Positions 21,273 to 29,390 of a DNA stretch of 33,501 nt are shown here, piece by piece. The first letter of the stretch is position 1; each line of letters begins with the position of its first letter. This DNA comes from DASYVD01 sp050693035. GTDB taxonomy: Bacteria; Actinomycetota; UBA4738; CALAEC01. The stretch is taken from contig JBOGWB010000059.1 of the NCBI GenBank assembly GCA_050693035.1, positions 1-33,501 on the forward strand, in the 5' to 3' direction. Made by a program: the position numbers and the translations under genes. The notes under the pieces are model-generated. The model was not told the DNA's origin, ran no database searches, and saw nothing but the letters and a program-made list of their open reading frames with translations.

Positions 21273-22396
21273 GGGCTCTCAGGGTGCTCGTGGCCGCCGG
21301 CGGTACCGCGGGACACGTCTTCCCGGCCCTGGCGGTGGCCCGGAGCCTGCGCGGCCGATTCGGGGCCGACGTGATGTTCATCGGCCGGCGGGACGGCCAA
21401 GAGGCGACGCTCGTGCCGGAAGCGGGGTTCCGGCTCGTCACGGTGGAGGCGAAGCCGTTCGTTCGCAAGGTCTCCCTCGCCGCACTCCGGGCACCGCTCA
21501 CGGCGCTCCGAGCCGCCGGAAGGGCCCGGCGAGTGGTCGGGGGAGCAGACGTGGTGCTGGGGATGGGCGGATACGTGAGTGTTCCCGTCTCCCTGGCCGC
21601 GGGCCGAGAGCGCGTCCCGCTGGTGATCCACGAGCAGAACGCCGTCCTCGGGCTGGCCAACCGCGTGGCCGCCCGGTGGGCCGCGGCCGTGGCCCTGGGA
21701 TTCGAGGAGGCGGCCCGCGGCGTGCCCCGCGGGAGGACCACGGTCGTTACCGGGAACCCCGTGCGCGACGGCGTCCTTCGGGTGCCCCTTGAGCGCGAGG
21801 CCCTGGCGAAGGAAGCGATCACGGAGTTCGGCCTGGAGCCCGATCGCCGGACCATCCTGGTGTTCGGGGGCAGCCAGGGGGCTCTTCACCTCAACCAGGC
21901 TGCCGTGGGCGCGGCCCGGATCCTCCAGGGGCGATCGGACCTCCAGGTTCTCTTGATCACCGGGCGCAACCACCACGAGCGGTTCCGGCGGGAGATCCGG
22001 CCCGGCGGCGGCTTGTTGTTCCGGATGGAGCCATTCGTCGATCGCATGGAGCTCGCGTACGCGGCGGCGGATCTGGCGGTGGGCCGGGCCGGCGCATCGA
22101 CGGTGGCGGAGCTGACGGTGTGCGCCGTTCCGGCCCTGTTGATCCCGTACCCGTACGCCACCGGCCGGCACCAAGAGGCGAATGCCCGGGCCCTTCAGCG
22201 CTCCGGCGGAGCCAGCATCCTCCTCGACGAGCAGCTTGGCCCGGAGACCTTGGCCGATCGGATCATCGAGCTCGTCGATCACCATGAACGCCTGGCATTG
22301 ATGGCCGCAGCGTCGGCGACATTCGCTCGGCCGGACGCCGCCGACGCGCTGGCGGCACTCGCCGCCGAGTCGGCCCGCCCCCCCCAGTCTGGTTGA
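21269..22396 (+). CDS. murG: UDP-GlcNAc:lipid I N-acetylglucosaminyltransferase MurG
   Basis: MurG converts lipid I into lipid II on the cytoplasmic face of the membrane. GTG 21269 overlaps the ftsW stop and gives 375 residues, the usual size. This GT-B fold enzyme shows GGTAGHVFPALAVA (11-24), the actinobacterial form of the first G loop, then GGYVSVPVSLAA, IHEQNAVLGLANR, the second G loop FGGSQGALHLNQ, and the donor site GRAGASTVAELTVCAVPALLIPYPYA followed by HQEANA. The stop at 22394-22396 is followed by a 20-nt gap to the preferred murC start, the only real spacer in the operon between rsmH and ftsQ. Confidence 0.96.
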   Translation: MRALRVLVAAGGTAGHVFPALAVARSLRGRFGADVMFIGRRDGQEATLVPEAGFRLVTVEAKPFVRKVSLAALRAPLTALRAAGRARRVVGGADVVLGMGGYVSVPVSLAAGRERVPLVIHEQNAVLGLANRVAARWAAAVALGFEEAARGVPRGRTTVVTGNPVRDGVLRVPLEREALAKEAITEFGLEPDRRTILVFGGSQGALHLNQAAVGAARILQGRSDLQVLLITGRNHHERFRREIRPGGGLLFRMEPFVDRMELAYAAADLAVGRAGASTVAELTVCAVPALLIPYPYATGRHQEANARALQRSGGASILLDEQLGPETLADRIIELVDHHERLALMAAASATFARPDAADALAALAAESARPPQSG

Positions 22397-22416
22397 GTGG
22401 GATGAGGAGCAACGGG

Positions 22417-23880
22417 ATGAACGAATACTCGCCACCGCCGGGGAGCATCCCCACGCTGCCCGTCCCCGACCTCTCCGTGATCCGGCGCGTCCATCTGGTG
22501 GGGATCGGGGGGGCCGGCATGAGCGGCATCGCCAGGTTGCTTCTCGCCCACGGGGTTCGGGTCTCCGGGTCGGATCTGAAGGATGGTCCGGCGCTTCCTG
22601 CCCTCCGCAGGGAAGGTGCGACGGTCCACGTCGGACACGCCGCCGGCGTCGTCGGAGATGCGCAGGCGGTCATCGTGTCCACCGCCATCGGTCCTGACAA
22701 CGTCGAAGTCGTCGAGGCTCGCTCGCGGGGGATCGCGGTTCTGGCGCGGGCCCAGGTCCTCGCGGGGTTGATGCGCGGCCGGCGGGCCATCGCGGTCGCG
22801 GGGACCCACGGCAAGACCACGACCACGTCGATGGTGGCGGTGATCCTCGAGCGCGCCCGACTCGACCCCACGTACGTCATCGGCGGGGATCTCAACGAGA
22901 GCGGCAGCAATGCTCGTTTCGGGAGGGGCGACCTGTTCGTGGCGGAGGCCGACGAATCCGATGGCTCCTTCCTCCTGCTGTCGCCGGAGATCGCGGTGGT
23001 GACCAACGTGGAGGAGGACCACCTGGACTTCTTCTCGGGACGCGACGAGATCGAGGCGGCGTTCCGCGACTTCTGCCGCCGGTCGGGAATCGTCGTGGCG
23101 TGGGGCGACGATCCCGCGGTGCGCCGAGTCCTCGACGCGGCAGGCGTGCCCGCCGTGACGTACGGAGAGGGGGCGGAGAACGACGTGCGGCTGGAGGGAT
23201 TGGAGAGCGGCGCCCACGGCGGATCCGGCACGGTTCGATGGGCCGACGGCACCGCCCGGATCACGGTCCCCGTCCCGGGACGCCATTACCTGCTGAACGC
23301 GACCGCCGCCATCACCGTGGCGCGGCAGGTTGGCGTCGACCCGACGGACGCGGCCGCCGCCCTGGCTGCGTTTCGGGGGGTCCGGCGGAGGTACGAGCGG
23401 CGGGGGACCGGCGGGGGCGCGCAGTTCGTCGACGACTATGCTCACCATCCCACGGAGATCGCGGCAACCCTGGAATCGGCTCGAGCCACGAGCTTCGGCG
23501 ACGGCGGAACCCGACGTGTCGTGGCAGTGTTCCAGCCCCACCGATACACGCGCACGGCGGCGATGTGGCGAGAGCTGGGACGGAGCCTCGTCGGCGCCGA
23601 CGTCGCCGTGGTGACCGACGTCTACGCGGCCGGCGAGGTGCCCGTGCCGGGCATCACCGGGAAGCTCGTCGTCGACGCGCTGGCCGAAGCGGCACCCGGA
23701 AAGCGGATCGTCTACTTGCCCCACCGGGCGGACGTGGCGTCCTTCCTGGCTCGCGAGGTGCGCGACGGGGATCTCGTGCTCACCCTCGGTGCCGGCGACG
23801 TCACCATGGTGGGGGAGGAAACCCTGGGCCAACTGGGGTCGGCGACTCCGGTCGCGGGGGAGGGGGCCCATGGCCGGTAA
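22417..23880 (+). CDS. murC: UDP-MurNAc:L-alanine ligase MurC
   Basis: MurC adds L-alanine to UDP-MurNAc, the first peptide step. ATG 22417 is preferred because GAGGAG (22404-22409) lies 7 nt upstream. TTG 22393 and ATG 22402 are in-frame alternatives eight and five codons earlier. The 487-residue protein has the dinucleotide-like UDP site VHLVGIGGAGMSGIARLLL (25-43), the P-loop GTHGKTTT (129-136), EADESDGSFLLL, VVTNVEEDHLDFF, and C-terminal VDDYAHHPTEIAATL and FQPHRYTRTAAM. The end (TAA 23878-23880) overlaps murB by 11 nt. Confidence 0.97.
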   Translation: MNEYSPPPGSIPTLPVPDLSVIRRVHLVGIGGAGMSGIARLLLAHGVRVSGSDLKDGPALPALRREGATVHVGHAAGVVGDAQAVIVSTAIGPDNVEVVEARSRGIAVLARAQVLAGLMRGRRAIAVAGTHGKTTTTSMVAVILERARLDPTYVIGGDLNESGSNARFGRGDLFVAEADESDGSFLLLSPEIAVVTNVEEDHLDFFSGRDEIEAAFRDFCRRSGIVVAWGDDPAVRRVLDAAGVPAVTYGEGAENDVRLEGLESGAHGGSGTVRWADGTARITVPVPGRHYLLNATAAITVARQVGVDPTDAAAALAAFRGVRRRYERRGTGGGAQFVDDYAHHPTEIAATLESARATSFGDGGTRRVVAVFQPHRYTRTAAMWRELGRSLVGADVAVVTDVYAAGEVPVPGITGKLVVDALAEAAPGKRIVYLPHRADVASFLAREVRDGDLVLTLGAGDVTMVGEETLGQLGSATPVAGEGAHGR

Positions 23881-24838
23881 CGGCGAGCCTCGGTCTACCC
23901 GGACGTCGAGCGAGGACGGGACCATCGAGTCGGCCGAGCGCATCCTGCGGGAGGTGGCCGGAGACCGGGTCCGCCGTGGCTACCCGCTGGCCCCCCTGAC
24001 CTCGTTCCGTCTCGGCGGGCCGGCGGCCCTCTACCTCGAGGCGCAGTCTCAGGAAGATCTGTCCGCGGCGGGGCGGGCCCTCCGCGACACCGGGTTGCCC
24101 CTCCTGGTGATCGGGAAGGGCTCCAACCTCCTCGTCTCCGACGAAGGATTCGCCGGCCTCGTGTTGCGGCTGGGCCGGGCGTTCCGATGGGCGGCCCGCA
24201 ACGGCGATCGGATCACCGCCGGCGGCGCGATGCCCCTTCCGGCGTTCGCCGGGGTGGCGCTGTCGCACTCCCTGGCGGGGCTGGAGTTCGGTGTGGCCAT
24301 CCCGGCGTCGCTCGGAGGCTCGGTTCGGATGAACGCGGGGGCGCACGGTCACTCGCTCGACGAGGTACTCGAATCGGCTGAGATATTCCTGACCGATGAA
24401 GATCGGCTGAGCGTCGTGCCGGCCGAGGAAGCGGGGTTCCGCTACCGGGACTCCACGCTCCCGGAGCGCGGCGTCGTGGTGGGTGCCACGGTCCGTCTGC
24501 GTCAGGACGATCCGGTCGCCATCCGGGCTCGCATGGAGGAGGCCCGGCAGTGGCGCCGGGCGACCCAGCCCCTGGCCGAGCCCAACTGCGGAAGCGTCTT
24601 CAAGAACCCCCCCGGCGATCACGCGGCGCGACTGGTGGAGGCCGCCGGGGCGAAGGGATTCTCGGTCGGCAGCGCCCGAGTCTCCGAGAAGCACGCCAAC
24701 TTCATCGTGGCTCGCGAGGGAGCCTCCGCCCGCGACGTCCATCTCCTCATCGCTCTGGTACGCGACCGAGTGAAGGAGCACTTCGGCGTGACGCTGGAGC
24801 CCGAGGTTCACCTCGTGGGGAAGTTCGATGAGTCCTAG
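23870..24838 (+). CDS. murB: UDP-N-acetylenolpyruvoylglucosamine reductase MurB
   Basis: MurB is the FAD enzyme that reduces UDP-GlcNAc-enolpyruvate to UDP-MurNAc with NADPH. ATG 23870, behind GGGGGAGGGGG, gives 322 residues; an open frame further upstream is only murC shadow. The FAD site is TSFRLGGPAALYLE (44-57) and IGKGSNLLVSDEGFAG (81-96). Next come IPASLGGSVRMNAGAHG (144-160), the catalytic Arg193 in YRDS, the proton-donor Ser242 in CGSVFKNP, and Glu312 in PEVHLVG. GSVFKNP with no long tyrosine loop points to a type II MurB. I recall murB outside the dcw cluster in Mycobacterium; here it sits between murC and ftsQ with overlaps on both sides. Confidence 0.95.
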   Translation: MAGNGEPRSTRTSSEDGTIESAERILREVAGDRVRRGYPLAPLTSFRLGGPAALYLEAQSQEDLSAAGRALRDTGLPLLVIGKGSNLLVSDEGFAGLVLRLGRAFRWAARNGDRITAGGAMPLPAFAGVALSHSLAGLEFGVAIPASLGGSVRMNAGAHGHSLDEVLESAEIFLTDEDRLSVVPAEEAGFRYRDSTLPERGVVVGATVRLRQDDPVAIRARMEEARQWRRATQPLAEPNCGSVFKNPPGDHAARLVEAAGAKGFSVGSARVSEKHANFIVAREGASARDVHLLIALVRDRVKEHFGVTLEPEVHLVGKFDES

Positions 24839-25562
24839 GCGCCCGACCCACCGCCGACCGTGGGGAGGCATCGCCGCCCTGATGGTGATCGGAATGGTCG
24901 CCGGGGCATGGGCGGTGGCGGCCTCCCCGCTCTTCCACATCCGCGACGTCGAGGTGCGGGGCATCCGTCACCTCTCGGCGTCCGAAGTGGTGCGGCTGGT
25001 CGGGATCGGCAACCGCACCAACCTGCTGACCCTTCCGGCCGAACGCGTGGAGCGGGCACTGGGTGGGAACCCGTGGATCCGCTCCGTGCAGGCTCATCGC
25101 TCCCTCCCTTCCACCCTCGTCCTCACGATCGACGAGCGGGTCCCGGTCGCCTGGGCGCAGGCGCCGAAGGGAGTGATGGTGGTGGCCGCGGACGGGACCG
25201 TCCTGGTGCGCCGGAAGCACCCTCCGAAAGGGCTCGTCGCCATCGGGTCGTCGGCCCGACCCCTTGCGCCCGGGGACACCCTCGAAGGGCTGGACGAGCC
25301 GCTGGCCGCGGCGGCGTCGCTGGCACCCCCGGTGCGCCGGGTGGTGCGGAGCGCCCAGCTTGAGCGAGGGGAGCTGGTCCTGCGTCTGGTGGGGGGGACC
25401 CGGGTCCGGTACGGCGAGCCGCGGGGCGTCGCCGAAAAGAGCGCCACCCTCGCCAAGGTCCTGCGGTGGGCCGCCGAGCAGGATACCGACCTCGCCTACG
25501 TCGATCTGAGGGTCGCCGGGAACCCCGCCGTGAGGGCTCGGGGATCCGACGCCCCCTCCTAG
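24828..25562 (+). CDS. ftsQ: Cell division protein FtsQ (DivIB)
   Basis: This 244-residue bitopic divisome protein starts at ATG 24828 and overlaps murB by 11 nt. A short basic cytoplasmic tail (MSPRRPTHRRPWGG) and one membrane helix (about 14-33) lead into the POTRA domain (about 36-105: FHIRDVEVRGIRHLSASEVVRLVGI, then PWIRSVQAHRSLPSTLVLTIDERVPVAW). The beta domain follows (ADGTVLV, then LAYVDLRVAGNPAVRA), which binds the FtsL/FtsB partner in other bacteria. It links the early ring to the FtsWI synthase. It is the last gene of the long overlapping operon; a 198-nt leader region separates it from ftsZ. Confidence 0.93.
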   Translation: MSPRRPTHRRPWGGIAALMVIGMVAGAWAVAASPLFHIRDVEVRGIRHLSASEVVRLVGIGNRTNLLTLPAERVERALGGNPWIRSVQAHRSLPSTLVLTIDERVPVAWAQAPKGVMVVAADGTVLVRRKHPPKGLVAIGSSARPLAPGDTLEGLDEPLAAAASLAPPVRRVVRSAQLERGELVLRLVGGTRVRYGEPRGVAEKSATLAKVLRWAAEQDTDLAYVDLRVAGNPAVRARGSDAPS

Positions 25563-25588
25563 CTGCCCTTCTCGACGTGAGGGCGGGG

Positions 25589-25617
25589 TTGACACCCCCG
25601 GTGCCCGTGTGTAACTT
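25589..25617 (+). promoter_or_regulatory. Probable ftsZ promoter
   Basis: A perfect TTGACA (25589-25594) is followed after 17 nt by TAACTT (25612-25617), which fits the actinobacterial TANNNT -10 pattern. Transcription from about 25624 would give a leader of ~137 nt before ftsZ. ftsZ having its own promoter between ftsQ and ftsZ is usual in actinobacteria. Confidence 0.6.
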
Positions 25618-25695
25618 ACTCCCCTTGTAGGTGAGCTTTACATAACAGTAACCGTTCAGTTGAGGTTGAGGCTGGCGGAGACCGGCAGTGTTTTC

Positions 25696-25721
25696 GCAGG
25701 TAGAGGGGTGCAGCAGGTAGA
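25696..25721 (+). repeat. Direct repeat in the ftsZ leader
   Basis: GCAGGTAGA occurs at 25696-25704 and again at 25713-25721, 17 nt apart, just before the ftsZ start. A second small tandem, TTGAGG twice, precedes it (25660-25671). These could be protein-binding sites or chance. Their position downstream of the promoter would suit a regulator of ftsZ. Confidence 0.35.
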
Positions 25722-25760
25722 AACGGCCGAGCCGAAGTGGCCGAGGACACGGAGGCGAAG

Positions 25761-26897
25761 ATGATGCAGGCTCCCCAGAACTACCTGGCGGTCATCAAGG
25801 TCGTCGGGATCGGTGGCGGTGGTGTCAACGCCGTCAACCGGATGATCGAGGCGGGACTGAAGGGCGTCGAGTTCATCGCGGTGAACACCGACGCTCAAAC
25901 GCTTCTCATGTCCGAGGCCGACGTCAAGCTGGACATCGGCCGGGAGACCACCCGCGGGCTCGGCTCCGGATCTGACCCGGAGGTCGGCCGCCGCGCCGCC
26001 GACGAGCACGAGGCGGAGGTCGAGGAGATCCTCAAGGGCGCCGACATGGTGTTCATCACCGCCGGCGAGGGCGGCGGCACCGGGACCGGCGGCTCTCCCG
26101 CCGTGGCCCGGATCGCCCGGGACCTCGGGGCCCTCACCATCGGGGTGGTGACCCGGCCGTTCTCGTTCGAAGGCAAGCGCCGGGCCACCCAGGCCGAGAT
26201 GGGCATCCAGGAGCTCAAGGACAAGGTCGACACGCTGATCATCGTGCCGAACGACCGGCTCCTTCAGATCTCCGACCCCGAGACGCCCATGCTCGACGCG
26301 TTCCGGATGGCCGACCAGGTGCTGTATCAAGGCGTGGAGGGGATCACCAGCCTGATCATGACCCCGGGACTCATCAACCTCGACTTCGCCGACGTGAAGA
26401 CCATCCTCACCGGCGCCGGGTCGGCCCTCATGGGGATCGGGCACGCCTCCGGTCAGGACCGGGCCGAAGAGGCCGCCCGGGCGGCGGTATCGTCTCCGCT
26501 CCTGGAAGCCTCGATCGAGGGGGCAAAGGGCGTCCTGCTCTCGATCGCGGGCCCCCACGATCTGGCCCTGCACGAGGTGAACCGGTCCGCCGAGGCCATC
26601 ACGCGGGTGGCGCACCCCGACGCGAACATCATCTTCGGGGCCGTGATCGACGACTCGCTGGGCGACGAGTGCAGAGTGACGGTGATCGCGGCCGGGTTCG
26701 ACAAGCTGGGCGGGGCGGCCGCCGGACGCATGGCGCGCCCCCTGGCGAGCGAGTTCGAGGAAGAGGAGGAGGAGGTTCCCGTTCCGTCGCTCTTGTCGGA
26801 GCCCGGCGACGAAGAGGACCTGTTCCAGCCCGCGCCGTCCACCATCAAGATCGACGCGGACGACGACCTGGACATCCCCGACTTCCTCAAACGGTAG
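25761..26897 (+). CDS. ftsZ: Cell division GTPase FtsZ
   Basis: This tubulin-like GTPase builds the Z ring. ATG 25761 is chosen since GGAGG (25751-25755) lies 5 nt upstream and the protein then begins with the actinobacterial APQNYLAVIKVVGIGGGGVNAV. GTG 25737 is an in-frame alternative eight codons earlier. The length is 378 residues. The GTP site includes the tubulin signature GGGTGTG (104-110); the T7 loop NLDFAD supplies Asn206, Asp208 and Asp211. An acidic flexible linker (EEEEEEVPVPSL) leads to the C-terminal tail DDDLDIPDFLKR, the form that binds SepF and other partners. It matches mycobacterial FtsZ over nearly its whole length. No ftsA is present beside it. Confidence 0.98.
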   Translation: MMQAPQNYLAVIKVVGIGGGGVNAVNRMIEAGLKGVEFIAVNTDAQTLLMSEADVKLDIGRETTRGLGSGSDPEVGRRAADEHEAEVEEILKGADMVFITAGEGGGTGTGGSPAVARIARDLGALTIGVVTRPFSFEGKRRATQAEMGIQELKDKVDTLIIVPNDRLLQISDPETPMLDAFRMADQVLYQGVEGITSLIMTPGLINLDFADVKTILTGAGSALMGIGHASGQDRAEEAARAAVSSPLLEASIEGAKGVLLSIAGPHDLALHEVNRSAEAITRVAHPDANIIFGAVIDDSLGDECRVTVIAAGFDKLGGAAAGRMARPLASEFEEEEEEVPVPSLLSEPGDEEDLFQPAPSTIKIDADDDLDIPDFLKR

Positions 26898-26927
26898 CCC
26901 GCAGACGTGGGGGGCGGGGAGGGCTGA

Positions 26928-26950
26928 CGAGACGCCCTTCCCCCGTCTCG
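26928..26950 (+). terminator. Hairpin after ftsZ, weak terminator or processing site
   Basis: CGAGACG (26928-26934) and CGTCTCG (26944-26950) form a perfect 7-bp stem with a 9-nt C-rich loop, 30 nt after the ftsZ stop. No U-tract follows. It may reduce read-through into pgeF and keep ftsZ levels high, which is inference. Confidence 0.4.
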
Positions 26951-27045
26951 GCGGAGGCTCTTCCCGTCCCCCACCAACCCTCTACCGCTCGACGTCGTGA
27001 GCCCTGGGCGACGCCTCGGGCATCCTTCCAACAGACCCCGTAAGG

Positions 27046-27840
27046 GTGGCGCGGTACGCTCATCGCGTGGAACGACGGACCGTCGACGGCGTCACGTTCC
27101 TGGTTGCCGGGGAGATGGAGTCCCGGGGCTTCTTCGTGGCGTACACCGAGCGGACCGGCGGGGTGAGCGAGTCCCCCTTCGACACGCTGAACCTCGGCTA
27201 CGCGACGGGAGATCGAGCCGAGCACGTCCGCGAGAACCGCGAACGGCTCGCTGGCGCCCTCGGGATCCCGGCGTTCGCCGTCGCCAAGCAGGAGCACGGC
27301 TCCAACCTCGTTCGTGTGGGGGAGAAGCGGGCGGGGGCGGGTTTCGGGGGCCCTCCCAGCCCACTCGGTGGGGCGGACGCCCTTGCCGTGTCCCGCCCCG
27401 GCGTGGCCGTTGCCGTTCTCGTGGCCGACTGCGTGCCGCTGGCTCTGGTGTCGGTGGACCAAGGGTTGCTCGTCGCGGTGCATGCCGGGTGGCGGGGGAT
27501 GGCTGCGGGAGTGGTGGCCCACGCGCTTCGGACGTTCGAGCGGCCGGGGATTGTCCTCGCCTCCATCGGCCCGGCCATCGGTCCCTGCCACTACGAGGTC
27601 GGGGAGGACGTCGCCCTGGCGGTCGCCGCGGGCTCCGAGGCCGGAGCGATCACCGAACGGCGGGACGGCAGGCTGTTCCTCGATCTGCCGGGAACCGTTG
27701 CCCGGGTCCTTCGCGGGGCGGGGGTGCGCAGGATCGAGAAGGCCGAGACGTGTACCGCCTGTGAGCGGGACCGGTTCTTCTCTCACCGCCGCGACGCCGA
27801 GACGGGCCGGCAGGCCATGGTGGGCCTGCGGGTAGCTTGA
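27046..27840 (+). CDS. pgeF: Peptidoglycan editing factor PgeF (YfiH/YlmD, laccase-fold purine nucleosidase family)
   Basis: This 264-residue protein of the DUF152 (YfiH) family has been linked to removal of misincorporated residues from cell-wall precursors, and some members phosphorolyse or deaminate purine nucleosides. The three expected zinc ligands are visible: His84 in KQEHGSNLV, Cys129 in VADCVPLAL and His146 in AVHAGWRG. IGPAIGPCHYEVG and the C-terminal CERDRFFSHRRD close the site. The start is uncertain: GTG 27046 has only AAGG directly before it, and GTG 27067 is seven codons further with no better site. A gene of this family follows ftsZ in mycobacteria as well. Confidence 0.92.
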   Translation: MARYAHRVERRTVDGVTFLVAGEMESRGFFVAYTERTGGVSESPFDTLNLGYATGDRAEHVRENRERLAGALGIPAFAVAKQEHGSNLVRVGEKRAGAGFGGPPSPLGGADALAVSRPGVAVAVLVADCVPLALVSVDQGLLVAVHAGWRGMAAGVVAHALRTFERPGIVLASIGPAIGPCHYEVGEDVALAVAAGSEAGAITERRDGRLFLDLPGTVARVLRGAGVRRIEKAETCTACERDRFFSHRRDAETGRQAMVGLRVA

Positions 27841-27886
27841 GAACGTCGCTCGATTGCTGTTCCCTCGTCCTGGAGCTGCTGCACCC

Positions 27887-28570
27887 GTGCCCGAGCCGCT
27901 GGTAGAATCCGCCGAACCGGAGAAGGCCCTGGCCGGCGTGCGGAAGCGCATCGCAGAGGCGTGCCGTCGGGCCGGTCGCCATCCGGACGACGTGTGCCTG
28001 ATCGGCGTCACGAAATCCGTCCCCCCCGACGAGGTGCGGCGAGCCGCCGCGGCCGGACTCCGGGAGTTCGGAGAGAACTACGTCCGGGACATGGAGACGA
28101 AGCGGACCGCGGCTCCCGAGGCAACGTGGCACTTCCTCGGACGGCTCCAACGGAACAAGGTCCGGCGGGTCCTCGACGTTGCCGACGTGGTGCAGGCACT
28201 CGAGCCGGGGAGGGCCACCGAGAGGATGGCCGAGGTGGCGCAGCAGCGCGGACGGGTGGTGCGGTGCATGGTGGAAATCGACTTCACGGGAACCCGGGTG
28301 GGCGTGGGGGCGGACCAAGCGGAGGCATTCCTCGCCGCGCTCCAGGACCTCCCCAGCCTGGAGGTGGTGGGGCTCATGACCGTTGCTCCCCTCGACGGTC
28401 CGTCCCGACCGTACTTCGCACGGCTCCGGGAGCTGCGCGACCGGCTCTCCGGACGGTTCCCGGGCCTTCGGGAACTTTCCATGGGGATGTCGGCCGATTA
28501 CGAGGAAGCGGTCGAGGAAGGCGCTACGATGGTGCGGGTCGGGACGGCGATCTTCGGCCCCCGGCCGTAA
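27887..28570 (+). CDS. yggS: PLP homeostasis protein YggS/PLPBP
   Basis: This pyridoxal-phosphate-binding protein belongs to the alanine-racemase-like TIM-barrel family and controls vitamin B6 levels and related amino-acid balance; no catalytic turnover is known. GTG 27887 gives 227 residues, a normal length. GGAG lies 11 nt upstream, which is rather far, and TTG 27854 and GTG 27938 are in-frame alternatives. The PLP lysine is Lys43 in LIGVTKSV. FGENYVRDMETK, WHFLGRLQRNK, SMGMSADYEEAV and VRVGTAIFGPR are the usual signatures. The TAA is followed directly by the sepF ribosome binding site. Synteny pgeF-yggS-sepF matches other actinobacteria. Confidence 0.94.
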   Translation: MPEPLVESAEPEKALAGVRKRIAEACRRAGRHPDDVCLIGVTKSVPPDEVRRAAAAGLREFGENYVRDMETKRTAAPEATWHFLGRLQRNKVRRVLDVADVVQALEPGRATERMAEVAQQRGRVVRCMVEIDFTGTRVGVGADQAEAFLAALQDLPSLEVVGLMTVAPLDGPSRPYFARLRELRDRLSGRFPGLRELSMGMSADYEEAVEEGATMVRVGTAIFGPRP

Positions 28571-28581
28571 GGAGGGAAGCC

Positions 28582-29052
28582 ATGACAGGGGTGTGGCGGA
28601 AGACACTGACGTACCTCGGGCTCGTCGAGGATGAGGAGCTCGAGGAGGCGGGGACGGAGCACGTGGGGGAGCCCGGGGCGGTCCGCCGGCTGCCACGCTC
28701 GGACACCGTCGGCCGGTCGACGCCCGAACGGGCGGAGACCATCGTCCGCACCATCCCCGCGTCGCGCCCCATGGCCTCGACCATCCACCGCGCCGAGCCG
28801 AAACGGTTCAACGAAGCCCGGGAGCTGGGGGAGAAGTTCAAGGAAGGAGTCCCCGTGATCATGAACCTCCAGGGGACCGAGGACTCCATCGCCCGGCGTC
28901 TGGTGGATTTCGCCTCCGGCCTCGTGTTCGGGGTGAACGGCAAGATCGAGCTCGTGGCGAGTCGCGTGTACCTGCTCACGCCGCAGGACATCGAGGTCTC
29001 CGCGGAGGAGCGGGAGCGCCTCCGGGAGGGTGGGTTCTATAACTTCAGCTAG
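28582..29052 (+). CDS. sepF: Cell division protein SepF
   Basis: SepF bundles and tethers FtsZ filaments to the membrane and is the main FtsZ anchor in bacteria without FtsA, as seems the case here. ATG 28582 has GGAGGG 5 nt upstream, and the protein has 156 residues. The N-terminal MTGVWRKTLTYLGLV is the amphipathic membrane-binding helix. An acidic then disordered linker (15-70) leads to the SepF fold (about 73-140: KRFNEARELGEKFKEGVPVIMNLQG, then ARRLVDFASGLVFGVNGKIELVASRVYLLTP), whose groove binds the FtsZ tail. The open frame extends upstream only as a shadow of yggS. Confidence 0.96.
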   Translation: MTGVWRKTLTYLGLVEDEELEEAGTEHVGEPGAVRRLPRSDTVGRSTPERAETIVRTIPASRPMASTIHRAEPKRFNEARELGEKFKEGVPVIMNLQGTEDSIARRLVDFASGLVFGVNGKIELVASRVYLLTPQDIEVSAEERERLREGGFYNFS

Positions 29053-29109
29053 CGTGTCTGCGCGCCTCGGCGGCGGTCTCCCTCCCCGCCGGCCAGACGC
29101 CCCAGGCCC

Positions 29110-29370
29110 ATGGATCTAGTCCGGATCTTCTGCATCCTGCTCACGTTCTACTGGCTGATCCTGTTCGTGCGGATCATCTTCTCGTGGTTCCCTCCGCCGT
29201 CATCCGGTGTGGGGCGAGCCATCTTCGAGATCATCCACGACCTCACCGAGCCGGTCCTCGGGCTGGTCCGGGGGCTCCTGCCCGCCATTAGGATGGGGGC
29301 CATGGGGCTGGACCTGTCACCGATCATCGTCTTCGTCGCCATAGCGGTGCTACAGCAGGCGCTCTGCTAG
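29110..29370 (+). CDS. YggT family membrane protein
   Basis: This 86-residue protein has two membrane helices (about 4-25 and 63-85) and the YggT signature in between: FVRIIFSWFPPPSSGVGR, then HDLTEPVLGLVRGLLPA. The function is poorly known; the family sits near division genes in actinobacteria, cyanobacteria and plastids. The cytoplasmic or periplasmic loop with GMGAMGLDLSP-type residues before helix 2 is standard. No good ribosome binding site precedes the ATG; the 57-nt gap after sepF is pyrimidine/GC-rich. It lies between sepF and the divIVA-like gene, as in Mycobacterium. Confidence 0.92.
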   Translation: MDLVRIFCILLTFYWLILFVRIIFSWFPPPSSGVGRAIFEIIHDLTEPVLGLVRGLLPAIRMGAMGLDLSPIIVFVAIAVLQQALC

Positions 29371-29390
29371 CGACGCGCGGGAGGTGCCCG

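Noticed and set aside
25737..25760. GTG 25737 as ftsZ start
   Set aside because: No Shine-Dalgarno is seen before it, while GGAGG lies 5 nt before ATG 25761 and the protein then starts like other actinobacterial FtsZ.
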